Below are positions 43,640 to 55,139 of a stretch of 64,000 bases of DNA, one piece after another. The position numbers and the translations under genes were made by a program. This DNA comes from Fistularia commersonii (lineage: Eukaryota; Chordata; Actinopteri; Syngnathiformes; Fistulariidae), in assembly GCA_037954325.1 (NCBI GenBank), contig JBBMNZ010000027.1, forward strand, positions 11,397,001-11,461,000, written 5' to 3'. Position 1 is the stretch's first letter, and the number at the start of each line of letters is the position of its first letter. The notes below the pieces were generated by a model. The model had not been told where the DNA came from and did not search any database. It saw only the letters and a program-made list of their open reading frames with translations.

Positions 43640-44040
43640 AATATATACAATAACCTTATTCCATATGCCTATGCGCTCCTCAGAGATGGAGAGAAATTGG
43701 GCCATCAGTGTCACTCGGAGCGCCGGTGTGGAGGCTTGTTTTCTTGATCTAATAGAAGGTAATGATCCCGAGAGCGAGGCCTCGGCTTCCTCCGGCTCGG
43801 CGCGGGGCCTCTGGGGGGGTCGGCGGCGGTGCAATAAGAAGGAACACATGCGGGCGAGGAGTCTATTTGGCCGAGAGTGATGGCGAGCTTGTTGCTTCTA
43901 CCGGCCCAATAAATCTCCATACGGGGACTGAGAGATGAGCAACGCTTATCTCATCAGCACCGCGACTGATGCCCGAGACTCGCTGCCGCCGCTGCCGCCG
44001 CGACCCTCCACCTGATTTATCATGAGGAGCAGGGCAGGGG
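43640..44040. promoter_or_regulatory. Putative intronic conserved block
   Basis: AGATGGAGAGAAATTGGGCC, TTTTCTTGATCTAATAGAAG, GCCCAATAAATCTCCATACG and GAGCAACGCTTATCTCATCA. GATAAG appears in reverse. Extended unique sequence ends at a GCCGCCGCT-rich patch and TTATCATGAGGAGC. Confidence 0.45.
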
Positions 44041-44133
44041 AAGGGAAAGGCCCGGGCTGAAATAGCGGGAGATGTAAAGAAAAAGAGAGCGGAGGAAGAA
44101 AATGAAATAAAAAGGGCGGAGGTAAAATATAAA

Positions 44134-44135
<2 letters not shown>

Positions 44136-44182
<47 letters not shown>
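44136..44182 (+). repeat. (TA)n microsatellite
   Basis: Twenty-three or so TA units, followed by an A-rich stretch to 44310. Confidence 0.95.
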
Positions 44183-44187
<5 letters not shown>

Positions 44188-44713
44188 AGGACTTATTGAA
44201 AAGCAGAGGGCAATGTCAGATAATGCAGAAATATAAGAGAGCAAAGAGAAAGGTTTTCAAAGGAGGACACGGCGATGCAATAAACTAAAAATAAAAAAAA
44301 TAAATAAAAAAACTGGGGAAGAAGGAGGGAGGAGGAGGAGGAGGAGCGCGGGGGGAAATGTCACCTCCTCCATGTCAGCGGGCGGCGATGAGGGGAATTG
44401 CACTTGACGGCTGCATTCTGTGGCATTCAGCAGTTTTCTTTCTTTTTTTTATTTTTTTTTTATTTATTTGTTTCCACAAAGGAGGAAGACACGGGCCAGG
44501 ATTTTAAGATCCAAGAGCGGTCGGACGACGTTTCCCACCTTTTGCCGTGCACGGAAAACGGACGCCGTTTGGACTCCTTCGCCGAAGACGACAACGCCTT
44601 GACCTCGTCTGCTACCCGACATGATGGATAGTTTGCAATAACCGAAAATCGAGGGGGCCATCCGGAGGTGAAGGAGCGACAAAAAAATAACATGTTTGTC
44701 AATCACAGTGGCA

Positions 44714-44754
44714 GATGGATGGATGGATGGATGGATGGATGGATGGATGGATGG
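44714..44754 (+). repeat. (GATG)n microsatellite
   Basis: Ten GATG units. Encodes artefactual WMDG repeats. Confidence 0.97.
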
Positions 44755-44984
44755 CGAACCGGCGCCGCTTTCCCTTTCATTTTACCTCTCCCTCTCTCTC
44801 TCCATCTTGTGGTCATGAGAATTAGTGTGGCGAGGGGGCGAAGGGAGAGGCTGGGAGGGGAGGACGGCGAGCGACGGGAAACAGATGGGTATAATATTCT
44901 CATCACTCTTCGCTCGGCAGTCGTCGGCGAGGAGCGTGGCCCAGGGCACTCGGCGGCCCAGCCAGCCGCCTCGCAGACCCCGCA

Positions 44985-45240
44985 AATATTCCTAAACCTC
45001 AATTTTTCATATTTCCCTGTATGCATAAGGAGATGAAAAATCATCCAATCATTTGTATTGTCTGACTGAGGTTATACACAAATATTAGTTTATATACTGC
45101 ACCTAAGATTGCCTCCCTAAGCAAGATGGATTGGTCTTTTGGAGAGGGCAATATTCCCCGGGAACATATTCAGTCCATCTTTTATACGCTGCAATTCACA
45201 GAGCGGCAGGTATGAGCTCCCTCTCCAGACGGGCTCGGCG
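44985..45240. promoter_or_regulatory. Putative intronic conserved element
   Basis: CCTCAATTTTTCATATTTCC, AAATCATCCAATCATTTGTA then TTGTCTGACTGAGG, and GGTTATACACAAATATTAGT then TTATATACTGC. It ends with TTCAGTCCATCTTTTATACG. One of the most enhancer-like stretches by motif density. Confidence 0.48.
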
Positions 45241-45549
45241 AAGCCAAACGGTCCCGACGCGGACGCCGCTCTTTGCGCGCGACGCGCTTTAATTGCCGGC
45301 GCCGGGAAAAAAATTCACGGCGAATACGACGTCGAAGCGAAGACGCTCATATTCCTGTTCGTCCCCTTTAAATGAATATTAAAAGCCGAACGCGGAAATG
45401 AATGAAACGGCGTCGGGCAGACGGAGGGGGGGGGGAAAGAAAGTCTTTCGAATCGCGGTCCGATTGATTTCCGTTAGATCTCCTCGAGACCCGCCATGTC
45501 CGGGGGAGGGGCTGGAGGAGTTCTGGGTCAGAAACCGCCGGGCGATTAT

Positions 45550-45690
45550 TTACCACTCAGCCATGTGTAAAACTCATTAGACGATGCATCATGCTTCTAA
45601 TCAAATCAATGGCGCGCGCGTTAACTGATAGCCGCCCATCAGAAACCAACGCAAAGCGTGGCCAATTTCTCATTTACGCCGCCGAAAGAA
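45550..45690. promoter_or_regulatory. Putative intronic conserved element
   Basis: GTAAAACTCATTAGACGATG, CATCATGCTTCTAATCAAAT then CAATGGCGCGC. Flanks are GC-rich. Confidence 0.38.
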
Positions 45691-46178
45691 GTGAAAACGG
45701 GGCATTATCCCCCTCCCCCCCCCCCGAAAACCGAGCTAATTGTTCCCGGCGGATCGATACGGCGGTAAACAAACAGCGGATCGAGAAAGGCGCGGCCGGC
45801 TACCCGTCCCGGCCCCGACCGGAGAAACCTAAAAACGAAAAAAAAAAGCGCGCACCGGTACGGGAAATAAGACTCTCCTCCTCCGAACGCTTCCCCCCTC
45901 AGGTGGATTTCCGAGGTGGTGACAGACTAGGAAGCTGTCGGACAGGGGTGTTGTGGGTAATTAGGCGGGCGGGGGTACAGATGTTGAGCTGTGGAAGACC
46001 CTTACTGGGACACCGAGACGCACTGAAGCACAAATAACCCCTGCATCTGCCTCCCCTCTGCCAGCTAGAAGTAACTCTCTTTGTTCGGCTACGGGTCTTC
46101 ATTTTTTACCGCTGACAGGCGATGTTATTTCAGTTACTTCGCGGCATCTGGTTACTCTGAGAGAGGCAGTAAGGAGGA

Positions 46179-46202
46179 AAAAAAAAAAAAAAAAAAAAAA
46201 GT

Positions 46203-46250
<48 letters not shown>
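46179..46250 (+). repeat. Poly-A and (CA)n array
   Basis: A22 (46179-46200) followed by about 23 CA units. Confidence 0.95.
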
Positions 46251-46253
<3 letters not shown>

Positions 46254-46254
46254 T

Positions 46255-46810
46255 GAAGGCACACAAAACGCAGTTTAATTAATTGCGGGGAGATTACATG
46301 GTCTTCCAACCGTGTAGTTTGTCATCAGAGCCCATTACACACTTCTATTAGATGTTTCTTCACAGTGTCAAGTGTAATTTGAAGGAGAGTCTTGGCGGAG
46401 GATCTCTAAGTACAGCGAACGGCCCGAGGTTCGTCTCAACTGAGGCGAAAATAACAAACTCCGCCGCACATCAATTAGCCGGAAAGCTACGTGTAAACAA
46501 ACGGGTCTTTCAGGGCCCGCCGCTCATTTCACACCGCGTCAGTCACTCGCGCTGCCGGGGTCGACGTCGTCGGCGTCGCCGCGCACCGGTCCGCCGCCGC
46601 GCCATTGCTCTTCATTTTAATCCGGGGCGGAGGGCTTTATTTTCATTGCCGAGCGATGAGGTGTCTTTGTATGACTGCGGCTCGCCGGCGCAATCAATCT
46701 TGCGCCGGCGGAGTTAACAGGACAGAAACCAATGCACCCGTTGCTCGGCACAGAACATTACCAGTGTATGGACTCATTATTCATCAGAGGCTCCATTAGA
46801 CACCGCTCGC
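46255..46810. promoter_or_regulatory. Putative intronic conserved cluster
   Basis: CGCAGTTTAATTAATTGCGG, CATTACACACTTCTATTAGA then TGTTTCTTCACAGTGTCAAG, GCACATCAATTAGCCGG and, further on, GGACTCATTATTCATCAGAG. A CGTCG-rich patch (46560-46610) interrupts. CAGTGTCA and TAATTAA cores are notable. Confidence 0.43.
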
Positions 46811-47029
46811 CACGCCGCCTCGCCGGATGGGAGACAAACAGGCCGCCGGTCGGATAAAAACACCGGCCGCCCCGTCGGGACGGGTTCCATCGGGCCGAAG
46901 ACCTCATCTTTCCCGGGGGGTTGAACTTTGGGTTTAATCAGACGGATTCTTCCAAAAAGAAAACACCGGAAAACACCGGCTCATTTTCACGGCGCGTGAA
47001 ATGACAGACTGCGAGCCTTCCTGTGCCGC

Positions 47030-47160
47030 CGCCGCCGCCGCGGTCGGTGGAACAACTAATGTCGCGGCAGTTAATGGTCAACATTTGGGAGGAAGGAATA
47101 ATGGACCATAATCCAAATATCTGCCTCGTAAGCCCGGCTCTAATTGGCCACACATACTGT
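47030..47160. promoter_or_regulatory. Putative intronic conserved element
   Basis: GGAACAACTAATGTCGCGGC, AGTTAATGGTCAACATTTGG and GAATAATGGACCATAATCCA. Preceded by GCCGCCGCC. (GT)n at 47289-47322 follows. Confidence 0.4.
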
Positions 47161-47854
47161 AGAAACCGTGAGGAACGCGCACGACTTTAGTCACCGGGGC
47201 CAACACACCAGGTTTTACAACATCAGACGGCGGTTAAAAGTGGCGGGGAGACAGCCGGGGGCGGGTTGGGTGGGCGGGCTGGCGGAGGAGTGTGTGTGTG
47301 TGAGTGTGTGTGTGTGTGTGTGCAGAAGCGAGTTTTCTGCACCCCGACATTCGACGAGTCCCTTGTAAGCCTGTCGGCTTTTTCCTCCTCCTGCGCCGTC
47401 GCCGCTGCGAGCAAACCCCTAGCCGTCGGCGCCGACGCCGGCCGGGACAGCTGCTCGCCAGAAACACGGGCGGCGGCGGCGAGCGGGCACCGGGACCCGG
47501 CGGGTAATTGGGCCTCCTCGCAGCTCCGGCAGCCGGCGACGAGTAATGACGCATTCCTGTCTTGCCACAATGGCAGTTAGAAATGGCATGGTGAAATAAT
47601 GAAAACACACACACACACACACACACATCCTGGAGGACCTCGGCTGTAACATTCTGATGGTTCCCAACCAGGTGATAAACACTTTTGCAGACGCCCAGAA
47701 CAGAGCCAGGAGAACAGGAAACGCCCACGCAAACAGGAAGTCATGTAGGTCTGCGAGCTCCGCGATGCGTTTAGGTGGAGCGGAGGTCGAAGAGGGGAAA
47801 AAAAAAAACGAATAAGAATAGCAAAGGTATGGTTGTTTACAAGTGTCTGCCTTG

Positions 47855-48560
47855 GATTTGAGCGGGAAGCGAAATGGAAATTGAGGACAAACAATCAATG
47901 CCTCATTATAATCTCACATCGTGTTACGCCGGCTTGTTTTCGTAGCCCTGTCAGTTTATTGTGAGAGACTAATTTTGGCTGGTGTTTGTTATGCCGGCGC
48001 AATTACAGGGCTGCCGCGTCCTCGTTCCCAATTTCTGTCCCAGTTCCTCTTGGCTTTCTTGTTTATACGCCGCTCAAATGTTTCCACTTCGGGTTCGGTC
48101 CCTCAACGGTGAAATAGTTAAGCAAATCACGCTCCTCTCATTCTTTATCTGCGATATTATCTTCCGAACCCCCCCACCCCCCCTTTCTTTCTTTCTCAAG
48201 TGTTGATGTCTGCAAACCCTACCCTCAGTCAAACCTGCAATTACTGCCTTGTCTATCACTACCTTAAACATTGCTTAACAAGAAAAATATGCCAATAAGC
48301 CGCAAACGCTTTCATTTGGGCCTCGAAATTAAACAAGCCGCTCGGAGCCACGTTGTAAATTACCCCGAGGAATGTGTGACTGGGTGCGGGCTCCCGTCGG
48401 CCCGGGACGGCGTCTGCCTCCACGGCGGGGGCGCTTATAATTTGTAACGCTTTACAGATATTTATTATTTTTCAACCTGCTCTTTTGTGCCACGGGGAAG
48501 TCCCTCTTACCCCCTCCGGGGTGAAGCTCTTATCTTATTCCTGTGTCATGTCAGAGATTT
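47855..48560. promoter_or_regulatory. Putative intronic conserved cluster
   Basis: AACAATCAATGCCTCATTAT then AATCTCACATCG, TATTGTGAGAGACTAATTTT, CCGGCGCAATTACAGGGC, CTCGAAATTAAACAAGCCGC and GCTTATAATTTGTAACGCTT then TACAGATATTTATTATTTTT. Unique sequence except a C-rich run at 48170-48185. Confidence 0.43.
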
Positions 48561-48714
48561 GCCGCAAAGCCGTAACGTAAATTTGGGCGATGAGGAGCGC
48601 AGAAGGACACACACCGTCTTGGTCTTCAAATATAATGATTGAAAATAATAATAATCAAAGAAATTACAAAGTGGTTTGCGCTTCTGCCTTGGAACCTCCC
48701 CGTATGACATGAAT

Positions 48715-48810
48715 GGGAGGTTCAATTCTTGTCGAAATCTTCTTGTCGTGGCAACTAGATTTGAAATTTCTTCACTTGAAGACGTTTCCCCCTCATCCAC
48801 AATGGGTTAG
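48715..48810 (-). repeat. Dispersed repeat family E (copy E2)
   Basis: The minus sense GGAAACGTCTTCAAGTGAAG then AAATTT, and AGTTGCCACGACAAGAAGAT then TTCGACAAGAATT, matches copy E3. Confidence 0.6.
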
Positions 48811-48894
48811 TATTTCTGAATATAATTGCCAGGGTTAGAAATCCAGGTAGCCCCACAAAAGTAGCTCTTTTACAGTATAACAAACCCCTTACAG

Positions 48895-48998
48895 CTCAGA
48901 ATCAGAAAAGGTTTATTTGTCCCCACAATTGAGGGGAACATGGGGTAGCAGCATCAAAATTGGAATAAAATAATTCTCTCTATATAATTATTTAAAAA

Positions 48999-49029
<31 letters not shown>

Positions 49030-49260
49030 ATAAAAGTGTGTATATATATATATGTGTGTGTATGTGTGTGTGTGTGTGTGTACATATATATATAAATTTA
49101 TATAAAATTATATATATAAAAAAGAATTATATATATATCATTATTTTTTATTCTTTCACACATATATATATATATACATAAACATTTATACATAATTAAA
49201 TTACAGTATAAAATTGTGCAAAATTGTAAAGTCGAGCAAGGTACGCTCACTCTGCACTGA
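48895..49260 (-). mobile_element. LINE-type 3' tip and TA-rich low-complexity DNA
   Basis: TCAGAATCAGAAAAGGTTTA then TTTGTCCCCACAATTG is the reverse of a common fish LINE terminus. It is followed by about 230 bases of TA and GT-rich low complexity (48980-49200). Confidence 0.5.
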
Positions 49261-49464
49261 TATGATAAATATATCATGAGCGGCATTAGACTTGGGGGGG
49301 GATTGCCGTGGCGATGAGGTGTTTGCAGGTTTTCTGGGAATTGAGTAGTTGGACAACTCTGAGGATCTAGTTTCTGCCGATCAACTCCTTCGTTTAAGTA
49401 ATGAGCCACCGTAACCAAGACCGGTCCGAAACCTTGACAGTTACATCCTGAAACTCCCCGCAAG

Positions 49465-49615
49465 TCATTAGAACTGAAGAAGCATCTCGGATGAAGCATG
49501 AAATGTCTTCGAGTGAAAAAAAATCATGTCCAGTTGCCACGACAGGAAGATTTCGCAAAGAATTCATCATGACCTGGATGACTGAGAACCTCCGCAGACA
49601 CGAGAGGTTGCACGT
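49465..49615 (+). repeat. Dispersed repeat family E (copy E3)
   Basis: GAACTGAAGAAGCATCTCGG then ATGAAGCATGAAATGTCTTC, CCAGTTGCCACGACAGGAAG and TTCATCATGACCTGGATGAC then TGAGAACC. The fullest copy of this family here. Confidence 0.65.
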
Positions 49616-49621
49616 CTCTGA

Positions 49622-49715
49622 ATGCGGCCCCGTGATGGATCCAGGGTGAAGCCCAACGACGGCCCACCTGCCACGCCCAGTGCAGGATAAACAATATGGA
49701 AAAATGAATGCGGCA
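49622..49715 (+). repeat. L2-like LINE 3' tail fragment
   Basis: GCGGCCCCGTGATGGATCCA then GGGTGAAG, ending GTGCAGGATAAACAATATGG then AAAAATGAATG. Inserted directly after family E. Confidence 0.6.
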
Positions 49716-49895
49716 ACAGTTTGTATCTGCGTGCACTTTACTTTTAAACGTATTGCTGTGTGACGGGTCCTTTGCATCCGACTTACAGAAAAGGATATCC
49801 ATATTGCCATTAATGTGAAATTATAATCAATCTGTTTTGTTTATTTCCTGTATCCAAACTTAGCACCACTTTCAGCCAATATCTAAAATAAATCC

Positions 49896-50207
49896 TTCTC
49901 AAAAAAAGTAAAGCCGACGCTTAAACAATAACAATGTAACTCCAAGTCACACTTTTGCGAAATCAAACTGTCCACTTAGGAAGCAACGCCGATTCATTTT
50001 GGCTTGTTTTAAGAACATTACATCAGCCTGTAGTGCGTTTTTCTACTTTAATTTGGAGTTTTACTCCATGGGCTCAGACATTTTGGTGTGATTTTGTTGT
50101 CAGCACATTCAACTCTGTAAAGAACAAAGTATTTAATAAGAATATTTCAGTTACTCAGATCTAGGATGTGGTATTTTAGTGTTCCCTTTATTTTCTTGAG
50201 CAGTGTA
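49896..50207 (+). mobile_element. Tc1-type deletion-derivative transposon (copy B3)
   Basis: Left end TCTCAAAAAAAGTAAAG (decayed), then AATGTAACTCCAAGTCACAC, GAAATCAAACTGTCCACTTA, junction GCAACGCCGATTCATTTTGG, and right end TTTAGTGTTCCCTTTATTTT then CTTGAGCAGTG. Full outline, no transposase. Confidence 0.85.
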
Positions 50208-50339
50208 TATCTACATGAACTAAACAAAATCACAACTTCAATATTATCATTGTTCCTTTACTTCCTCATCCTGATGACTCAAAGAGTGGGGAACGCCGAA
50301 CAATTTTTTATAATTATAATTTTCAGCTCCGGGATCCTT

Positions 50340-50650
50340 TCCCCCCTGTCACCCGTGCATTAGCTCCGCCGCTAACTTAACAACCTCGCCGCCGCCACCC
50401 TTAAGATTAATTGTAACCTGCATTCGGCGTTCTGGCAGGTGTTAATCTTTAGTCCTGCAAGCTCATGACCGCCATCACCTGAGGGCAGGACCGGGCCTTC
50501 AGCGGGGCCTAATACCTGGCTTAGTGTCCTGCCCGAGGCCGCTGTCAGTCCATGACGGATCAGACGCGCAGATGGCTCTATCTCCAGCAAGGATCTGCGA
50601 ATCCTCATCAGAGCGCTTACTGACTCTGGATTAATTCCCCGCGCCGACGC
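50340..50650. promoter_or_regulatory. Putative intronic conserved element
   Basis: CCCTTAAGATTAATTGTAAC then CTGCATTC, GGCAGGTGTTAATCTTTAGT, and CTTACTGACTCTGGATTAAT then TCCCC. CAGGTG E-box-like and TAAT cores occur. GC-rich but simple-repeat free. Confidence 0.38.
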
Positions 50651-50836
50651 TGACAGACGAGGTGCTTCGTCCGTCGCCGTTCACTCGCCCGAACGGGGCC
50701 CCGAGCGAAGAGCAGACAGGCGGAGATGGATCGATACAGGTGCGCGGAAAGAGTGGGTGTAATGCGTCTCGGGGAGGCGGCGAAAGCAAACAATCGGGCG
50801 AGAGGTGAGGAAAAACAGAGTTGATCCGCCAGCATA

Positions 50837-50839
<3 letters not shown>

Positions 50840-50872
<33 letters not shown>
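50840..50872 (+). repeat. Poly-A tract of about 33 bases
   Basis: A homopolymer; another poly-A of 15 or so is at 51154-51168. The stretch 50875-51550 is otherwise featureless. Confidence 0.95.
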
Positions 50873-50874
<2 letters not shown>

Positions 50875-51559
50875 AAAGGATGAAGAAGAGGTAAAAAAGA
50901 GTGACAAGAACAGAGCAGGCGGCGTAAAGGAAATGGCAGGCGAACAACAAGGGATTACTTGGGAGACACGATGAGACGTGGAGATGCGGGTTGCGCCGTA
51001 AGCCGGGGAGACAAAGACCATCAGCTCCTGACACCTTTACACTTTAATTGCCAAAACAAGAAATTAGCGCGGGCTCCTTTTGTGTTTCCCTCTGGAGAGA
51101 AAACTGGATCTGACAGCGAGCAGTCAGGAGGCGAGGGGAAAAAAGAAAAACAGAAAAAAAAAAAAAAAGATGTGACGAGGACGCGCATCCGGATGTCAAG
51201 AGTGCGAGCCTCCGTCTCCGGCCTGGTAGAGAATATGCAAAGAGGCAATTTGTATAGGGATAGTGCACGGACGGGTTGTCCAACCTGCGCGATCTGTCAG
51301 AAGCAATAAATACAAATCCACAAACCCCTCCCGATTTCATTAGCGACGGGTTTGAAAACGGTACAAACAGGGAAAGACCCAGCCGGAGTCTGACATAATC
51401 TGTGCTAAGTATCTGGATCAGCGCTAACGGTTAGCTGCGATATTAGAGGACGCGGAAAGGTTAGCGCCGGCTAATCACTTCCGGGTAGCGACGCGCCCGT
51501 CGATTCGGAGGAGGCCGAACGGAGTAAATCCGAATCAATGCGAGCTCTTTCTCCCCCCC

Positions 51560-51900
51560 GTCATCGCTGATATCATAAGAAAGTGCTAATTAACTTACTG
51601 CAACCTCTGGACCGGCCCTGACCGGAGGGCTAATGTAGCCTAATCGCGTGTGGGGGCCCCGCGCCCACTTCCCCGGGACTCTCTCCCTTCCCAGTAAGAC
51701 TTAATCGATTGTGAACTGCAGCTGGGTCACGGCAGCCCGCGTCTTTCCCCCCGCTGACCCCTCCACACCCCCGGGCAGGACCTTAATGGAGCCACGCTCC
51801 CCCGGAAATCAATACTCAAACTCGGCATGGGTCGCGATGGGAGCGCCCCTTCCTGATGGGATCTGACAACAACACTGAGCTTTGAACGTCTAAATACAGG
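51560..51900. promoter_or_regulatory. Putative intronic conserved element
   Basis: CTGATATCATAAGAAAGTGC then TAATTAACTTACTGC, GGGCTAATGTAGCCTAATCG, and AGTAAGACTTAATCGATTGT then GAACTGCAGCTG. LIM-homeodomain-like TAATTA and SOX-like ATTGTG cores. Confidence 0.42.
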
Positions 51901-51942
51901 AAGCGGGAACCGGCTCAGTTTTTTCCCCCGACTTTCTGAAAA

Positions 51943-52471
51943 TACAGTGATACCGGGACCTACAGGTTGAATCTAAATTTGCTAAATTCGTATAATTCGT
52001 ATATCGAATGCCATTTCCGCAACCGGTTTTGTTACGTAGGTAGAAAAATGTGCTTTATAAATATGAAATAATGTGTAAAAATAATAATACCTCAAAGATC
52101 AGATGGTTGGAGTTGGAGAGAAGGTTGGGGGAGTTTTATAGTTTGTGCTCTATCGCTTAACTTACTCGCCGCACATTCAATTCGACACTGTGTTGCTAAA
52201 TGTAACTCCCACGCTTTGCTACGCTTTATCACGAAACTTAATTTAGCGATGGAGTGAAGCCGCTCCTCTTTTCAAAACCCTCACCAACTCTCACGACGTT
52301 TCATTCGTTGACGTTTCCGCCTTCTGCCGCACTGAATCCCCGAAAATGTGTCGTTTTTGGTCACGGGATCTCGCCAACAACAACTTCTCCATCCCTTCAT
52401 TCACAAGTCGACATGCAAACCTTGGCTTGTATCTTGGAAAACTAGTCAAGTAAGTCAAGGTTCCACAGGGG
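51943..52471. mobile_element. Non-autonomous DNA transposon with CAGTGRTACC-type ends
   Basis: Opens CAGTGATACCGGGACCTACA then GGTTGAA and closes AGTAAGTCAAGGTTCCAC. The reverse of the close, GTGGAACCTTGACTTACT, pairs imperfectly with the opening. Such CAGTGGTACCTTGACTTACGA ends are widespread. There is no transposase; the ORF at 52254-52445 is incidental. Confidence 0.5.
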
Positions 52472-52504
52472 AGCGAGCAGAGCCACAGCAAACACCACAA
52501 TAAA

Positions 52505-52560
52505 ATAATAATAATAATAAAATTAAATAAAAAAAAAAAATAGATAAAATAAAATTATCA
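52505..52560 (+). repeat. (AAT)n / A-rich tract
   Basis: AATAATAATAATAATAAAAT and an A9 run. Confidence 0.9.
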
Positions 52561-52589
52561 TTATTCATCGTTGGTGCATTTCCACAGAC

Positions 52590-52768
52590 AGAAGAAACAA
52601 ATATCATACATTGCATTGCATGATTTTTTTAACAATGTATTTGTAAGTTACAGGGTCAAATAAGTATTTTGCACCAGACATGCATCGACGATGAAAGTTT
52701 CAGACCCCTCCGTGATTTCTAACTTGCTAAATCACAGGGGGATCAAATACTCATTGACCTGACTATGT
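52590..52768 (-). mobile_element. Degraded Tc1-like terminus (AAGTATTTGATCCCC type)
   Basis: In the minus sense it gives AATGAGTATTTGATCCCCCT then GTGATTTAGCAAGTTAG, and farther CAAAATACTTATTTGACCCT. This is the well-known fish Tc1-like end (AAATAAGTATTTGATCCCCTGCTGA type, from memory), with both arms but no interior. Confidence 0.6.
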
Positions 52769-53025
52769 GTATATATATATATATATATATATGTGTGTAC
52801 TATAAACATATACTGTGTATACGTATCTACTGTATATATAATACATACATATTTTTCTCTTAAATCTGTATTTTGTACATAAATGTTTATATATACACAT
52901 ATAAATATACAAAATACAGATTTAAGAGACATAATTAAAATAATAACAATAAATGTATATATATATACATACAAGTGTGTATATATATATATACAAGTGT
53001 AGATATATATATATATATATGTATG
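52766..53025 (+). repeat. TA-rich low-complexity region containing an inverted repeat
   Basis: TA and TG microsatellite stretches at 52766-52800 and 52950-53020 flank a perfect inverted repeat (52856-52929). Confidence 0.9.
52856..52929. repeat. Perfect 22-bp inverted repeat with 30-base spacer
   Basis: The left arm begins TCTCTTAAATCTGTATTTTG (52856-52877). The right arm 52908-52929 is its exact reverse complement, ending ACAGATTTAAGAGA. The spacer is itself partly palindromic (TTTATATATACACATATAAA). It could fold into one long hairpin if transcribed with the FTO intron. Confidence 0.92.
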
Positions 53026-53279
53026 CATGTAAATAAACTCAAAATAAATAAAATAATACTATAAATAAAAAAAATTAAAGTGACAGAGAAATTTTAAATG
53101 GAAAAAGTAAACAGCAGGCCGCACAACTTCTCCCCTGATTTGATTTGCTTTGCTGTTTTTCGCCAATCTAACACATGTCGACCACGGCCAATCTGGTCTA
53201 TCGAGACGCCTGAGCCGGAGGGGGGGGGTTTAGGGGGGGCGACCTGAAAGACAGCGGCAGCCATAACCCATAAGGCTGT

Positions 53280-53560
53280 CACGTTAATTCCTCCTCACCT
53301 TGGGAGGATTCGTTTGAGTGGCTGTGTCCCGTTAAAAGATTAATTCCCGCCTAATACTAATTGGTCCTTTGGCTGGAGGGGCCCCGAGGGAGCGGCTCCC
53401 TTTGGTCCGCTCTCACTGGGGCCCGCCGCCGTCGGAGGGGGTGCTGATGAGCTGGCGTTTTTATCAGCCGCAGCATTCCGCCAGAGCTCCCCCAGGGCGC
53501 CGCGCGCGCTATAATTAAGTCTCACACAATCCATAATTGCTGTGTTTACAATCGCTGTGC
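53280..53560. promoter_or_regulatory. Putative intronic conserved block
   Basis: CACGTTAATTCCTCCTCACC, AAAAGATTAATTCCCGCCTA then ATACTAATTGG, and GCTATAATTAAGTCTCACAC then AATCCATAATTGCTGTG. Repeated TAATT cores surround a GC-rich middle. Confidence 0.45.
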
Positions 53561-54389
53561 GCGAAGAACACGGAGGCGGAGGAGGGAGGAAGGCGAAAAA
53601 GCGCGCAGGAGAACCGATGAAACCGGGAGCTCGGACCCGCGTTTTTTTTTTTTTTGTCAAAAAAAATTTCATATTAAAATCTCCTTTTCCCCTGATTCCC
53701 TTTCCCTTTGCTCGAATAAGCGCCGAGGGCCGTTTGGCAGGGGGCTAAAACCGGTCGCCTGTTTATTTTCTCCCCCTCTCTCTCGGATAGCCCTATTAAT
53801 TTTCCCCGGGTCTCGGTCAGAGAGGTGGACCGGATCCGCCGCCGCCCCCCCCTCCTCGAAGGAAGGGCCGTAAATGACCCAAATAAAGGAAGGGGGTGCA
53901 TTCGGGAGGCTGCGCGGAGAGGAGCCGGCGCCGTTAAAAACTAAATGAAGTGTTTATTAGCCGTGCCGACAGCCCTCTAAACACGGCCGGATCAAGGGCA
54001 GTTACAGTTAATGTGTCTCCCCGAAGCGTTTCGCCGTTTGTTCCCCCCCCCCCCCGGGGGAACCGGAGGCCACGCTTTTCCATGCCGTTTCTCCACAGCT
54101 CCGCCTTAAACGCCGTCTCACACACCTGGCCGGGTGCGTCCTCTTATTTTTCCGTCTGCCCCGATTTCCCCCCTCGGATCGGGAGGCCGAACGGCGAGGT
54201 GGACGCGAGGGTGGCGCGACGGCAGCGGCGGCGGCGGCGGCCGACACACCGACTGTAAAATGTCTCCGAGGGTTACGCCGACTGTGGGCACCGGGTTCTC
54301 TGATGGGGGGACGGGACCGAAAGCCGCTTTTAAAGCTCTGATTGCTCGGTATTCTGAAATCCACCCCCCCCCCCCCCTTTAAAAGTTTC

Positions 54390-54960
54390 CCTTCCCTCTA
54401 ATTACGTTCTTCGTTTCATTTCGGCTTTTAGACAAACTGCCAGGGGAGCTTTTGGAGAGGGCAGAAGAAAGAAAGAGAGAGAGTCGCTCGGCTCGATTTC
54501 TCTTTTTTTTTTTTTCTTTTTCTCTTTCAAACCGGTTGAGTTAGCGGGGATGAAAAAAATTGGATAAAAGGGGGAATAAACTGTCCATTTATCTTCTTAA
54601 TATTTTTTTTTCCTCTACTTTTACAGGAGTTATTATTCCACAGCACGCAAAACAGGCATTTTCATGGGGAAACTTTTTTTTGTTTTGTTTTGTTTTTTTT
54701 CTTTAAACTCGAAAACCGGCAGCCGAGGCTCGCTCGGCGTTACTTTCTCATTAACTCTTATTTAACACATTATTGTAATATATGATTGAGAATAATGACA
54801 CTCATTTAGAGCTGAATTAAAAGTTCAATAGAAGTGAAGAAAAAAACTTTCATAAGGCGCCTCAAATATATGTTTCTTCTTTCCTTTCTTCTTCCTCATG
54901 GATCTCTAATTATTTTTCATAACCTCCAGCGGTGTACAGTAATATCCCTGTCGTGACTTG
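54390..54960. promoter_or_regulatory. Putative intronic conserved cluster
   Basis: AATTACGTTCTTCGTTTCAT then TTCGGCTTTTAGAC at the left; CATTATTGTAATATATGATT then GAGAATAATGACACTC, GAGCTGAATTAAAAGTTCAA and GATCTCTAATTATTTTTCAT at the right. T-rich tracts (54500-54530, 54675-54705) separate them. Confidence 0.47.
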
Positions 54961-55139
54961 CATGAGCGGCTGACACCCGACGGGGCAACCCCTCCGCCTC
55001 TCCCGCTTCCGCTTCGATTCTTTCGAAAAAAAAAAAAAAAAACGGGAAAGGAAAAACAAAAAAAAAAAAAGGGGTGTTCGGCGGGAAGGAAAAAAAAAAA
55101 AAAAAACGGGGCGCAAATGAAGTTCTCCGAACGGCCGCG

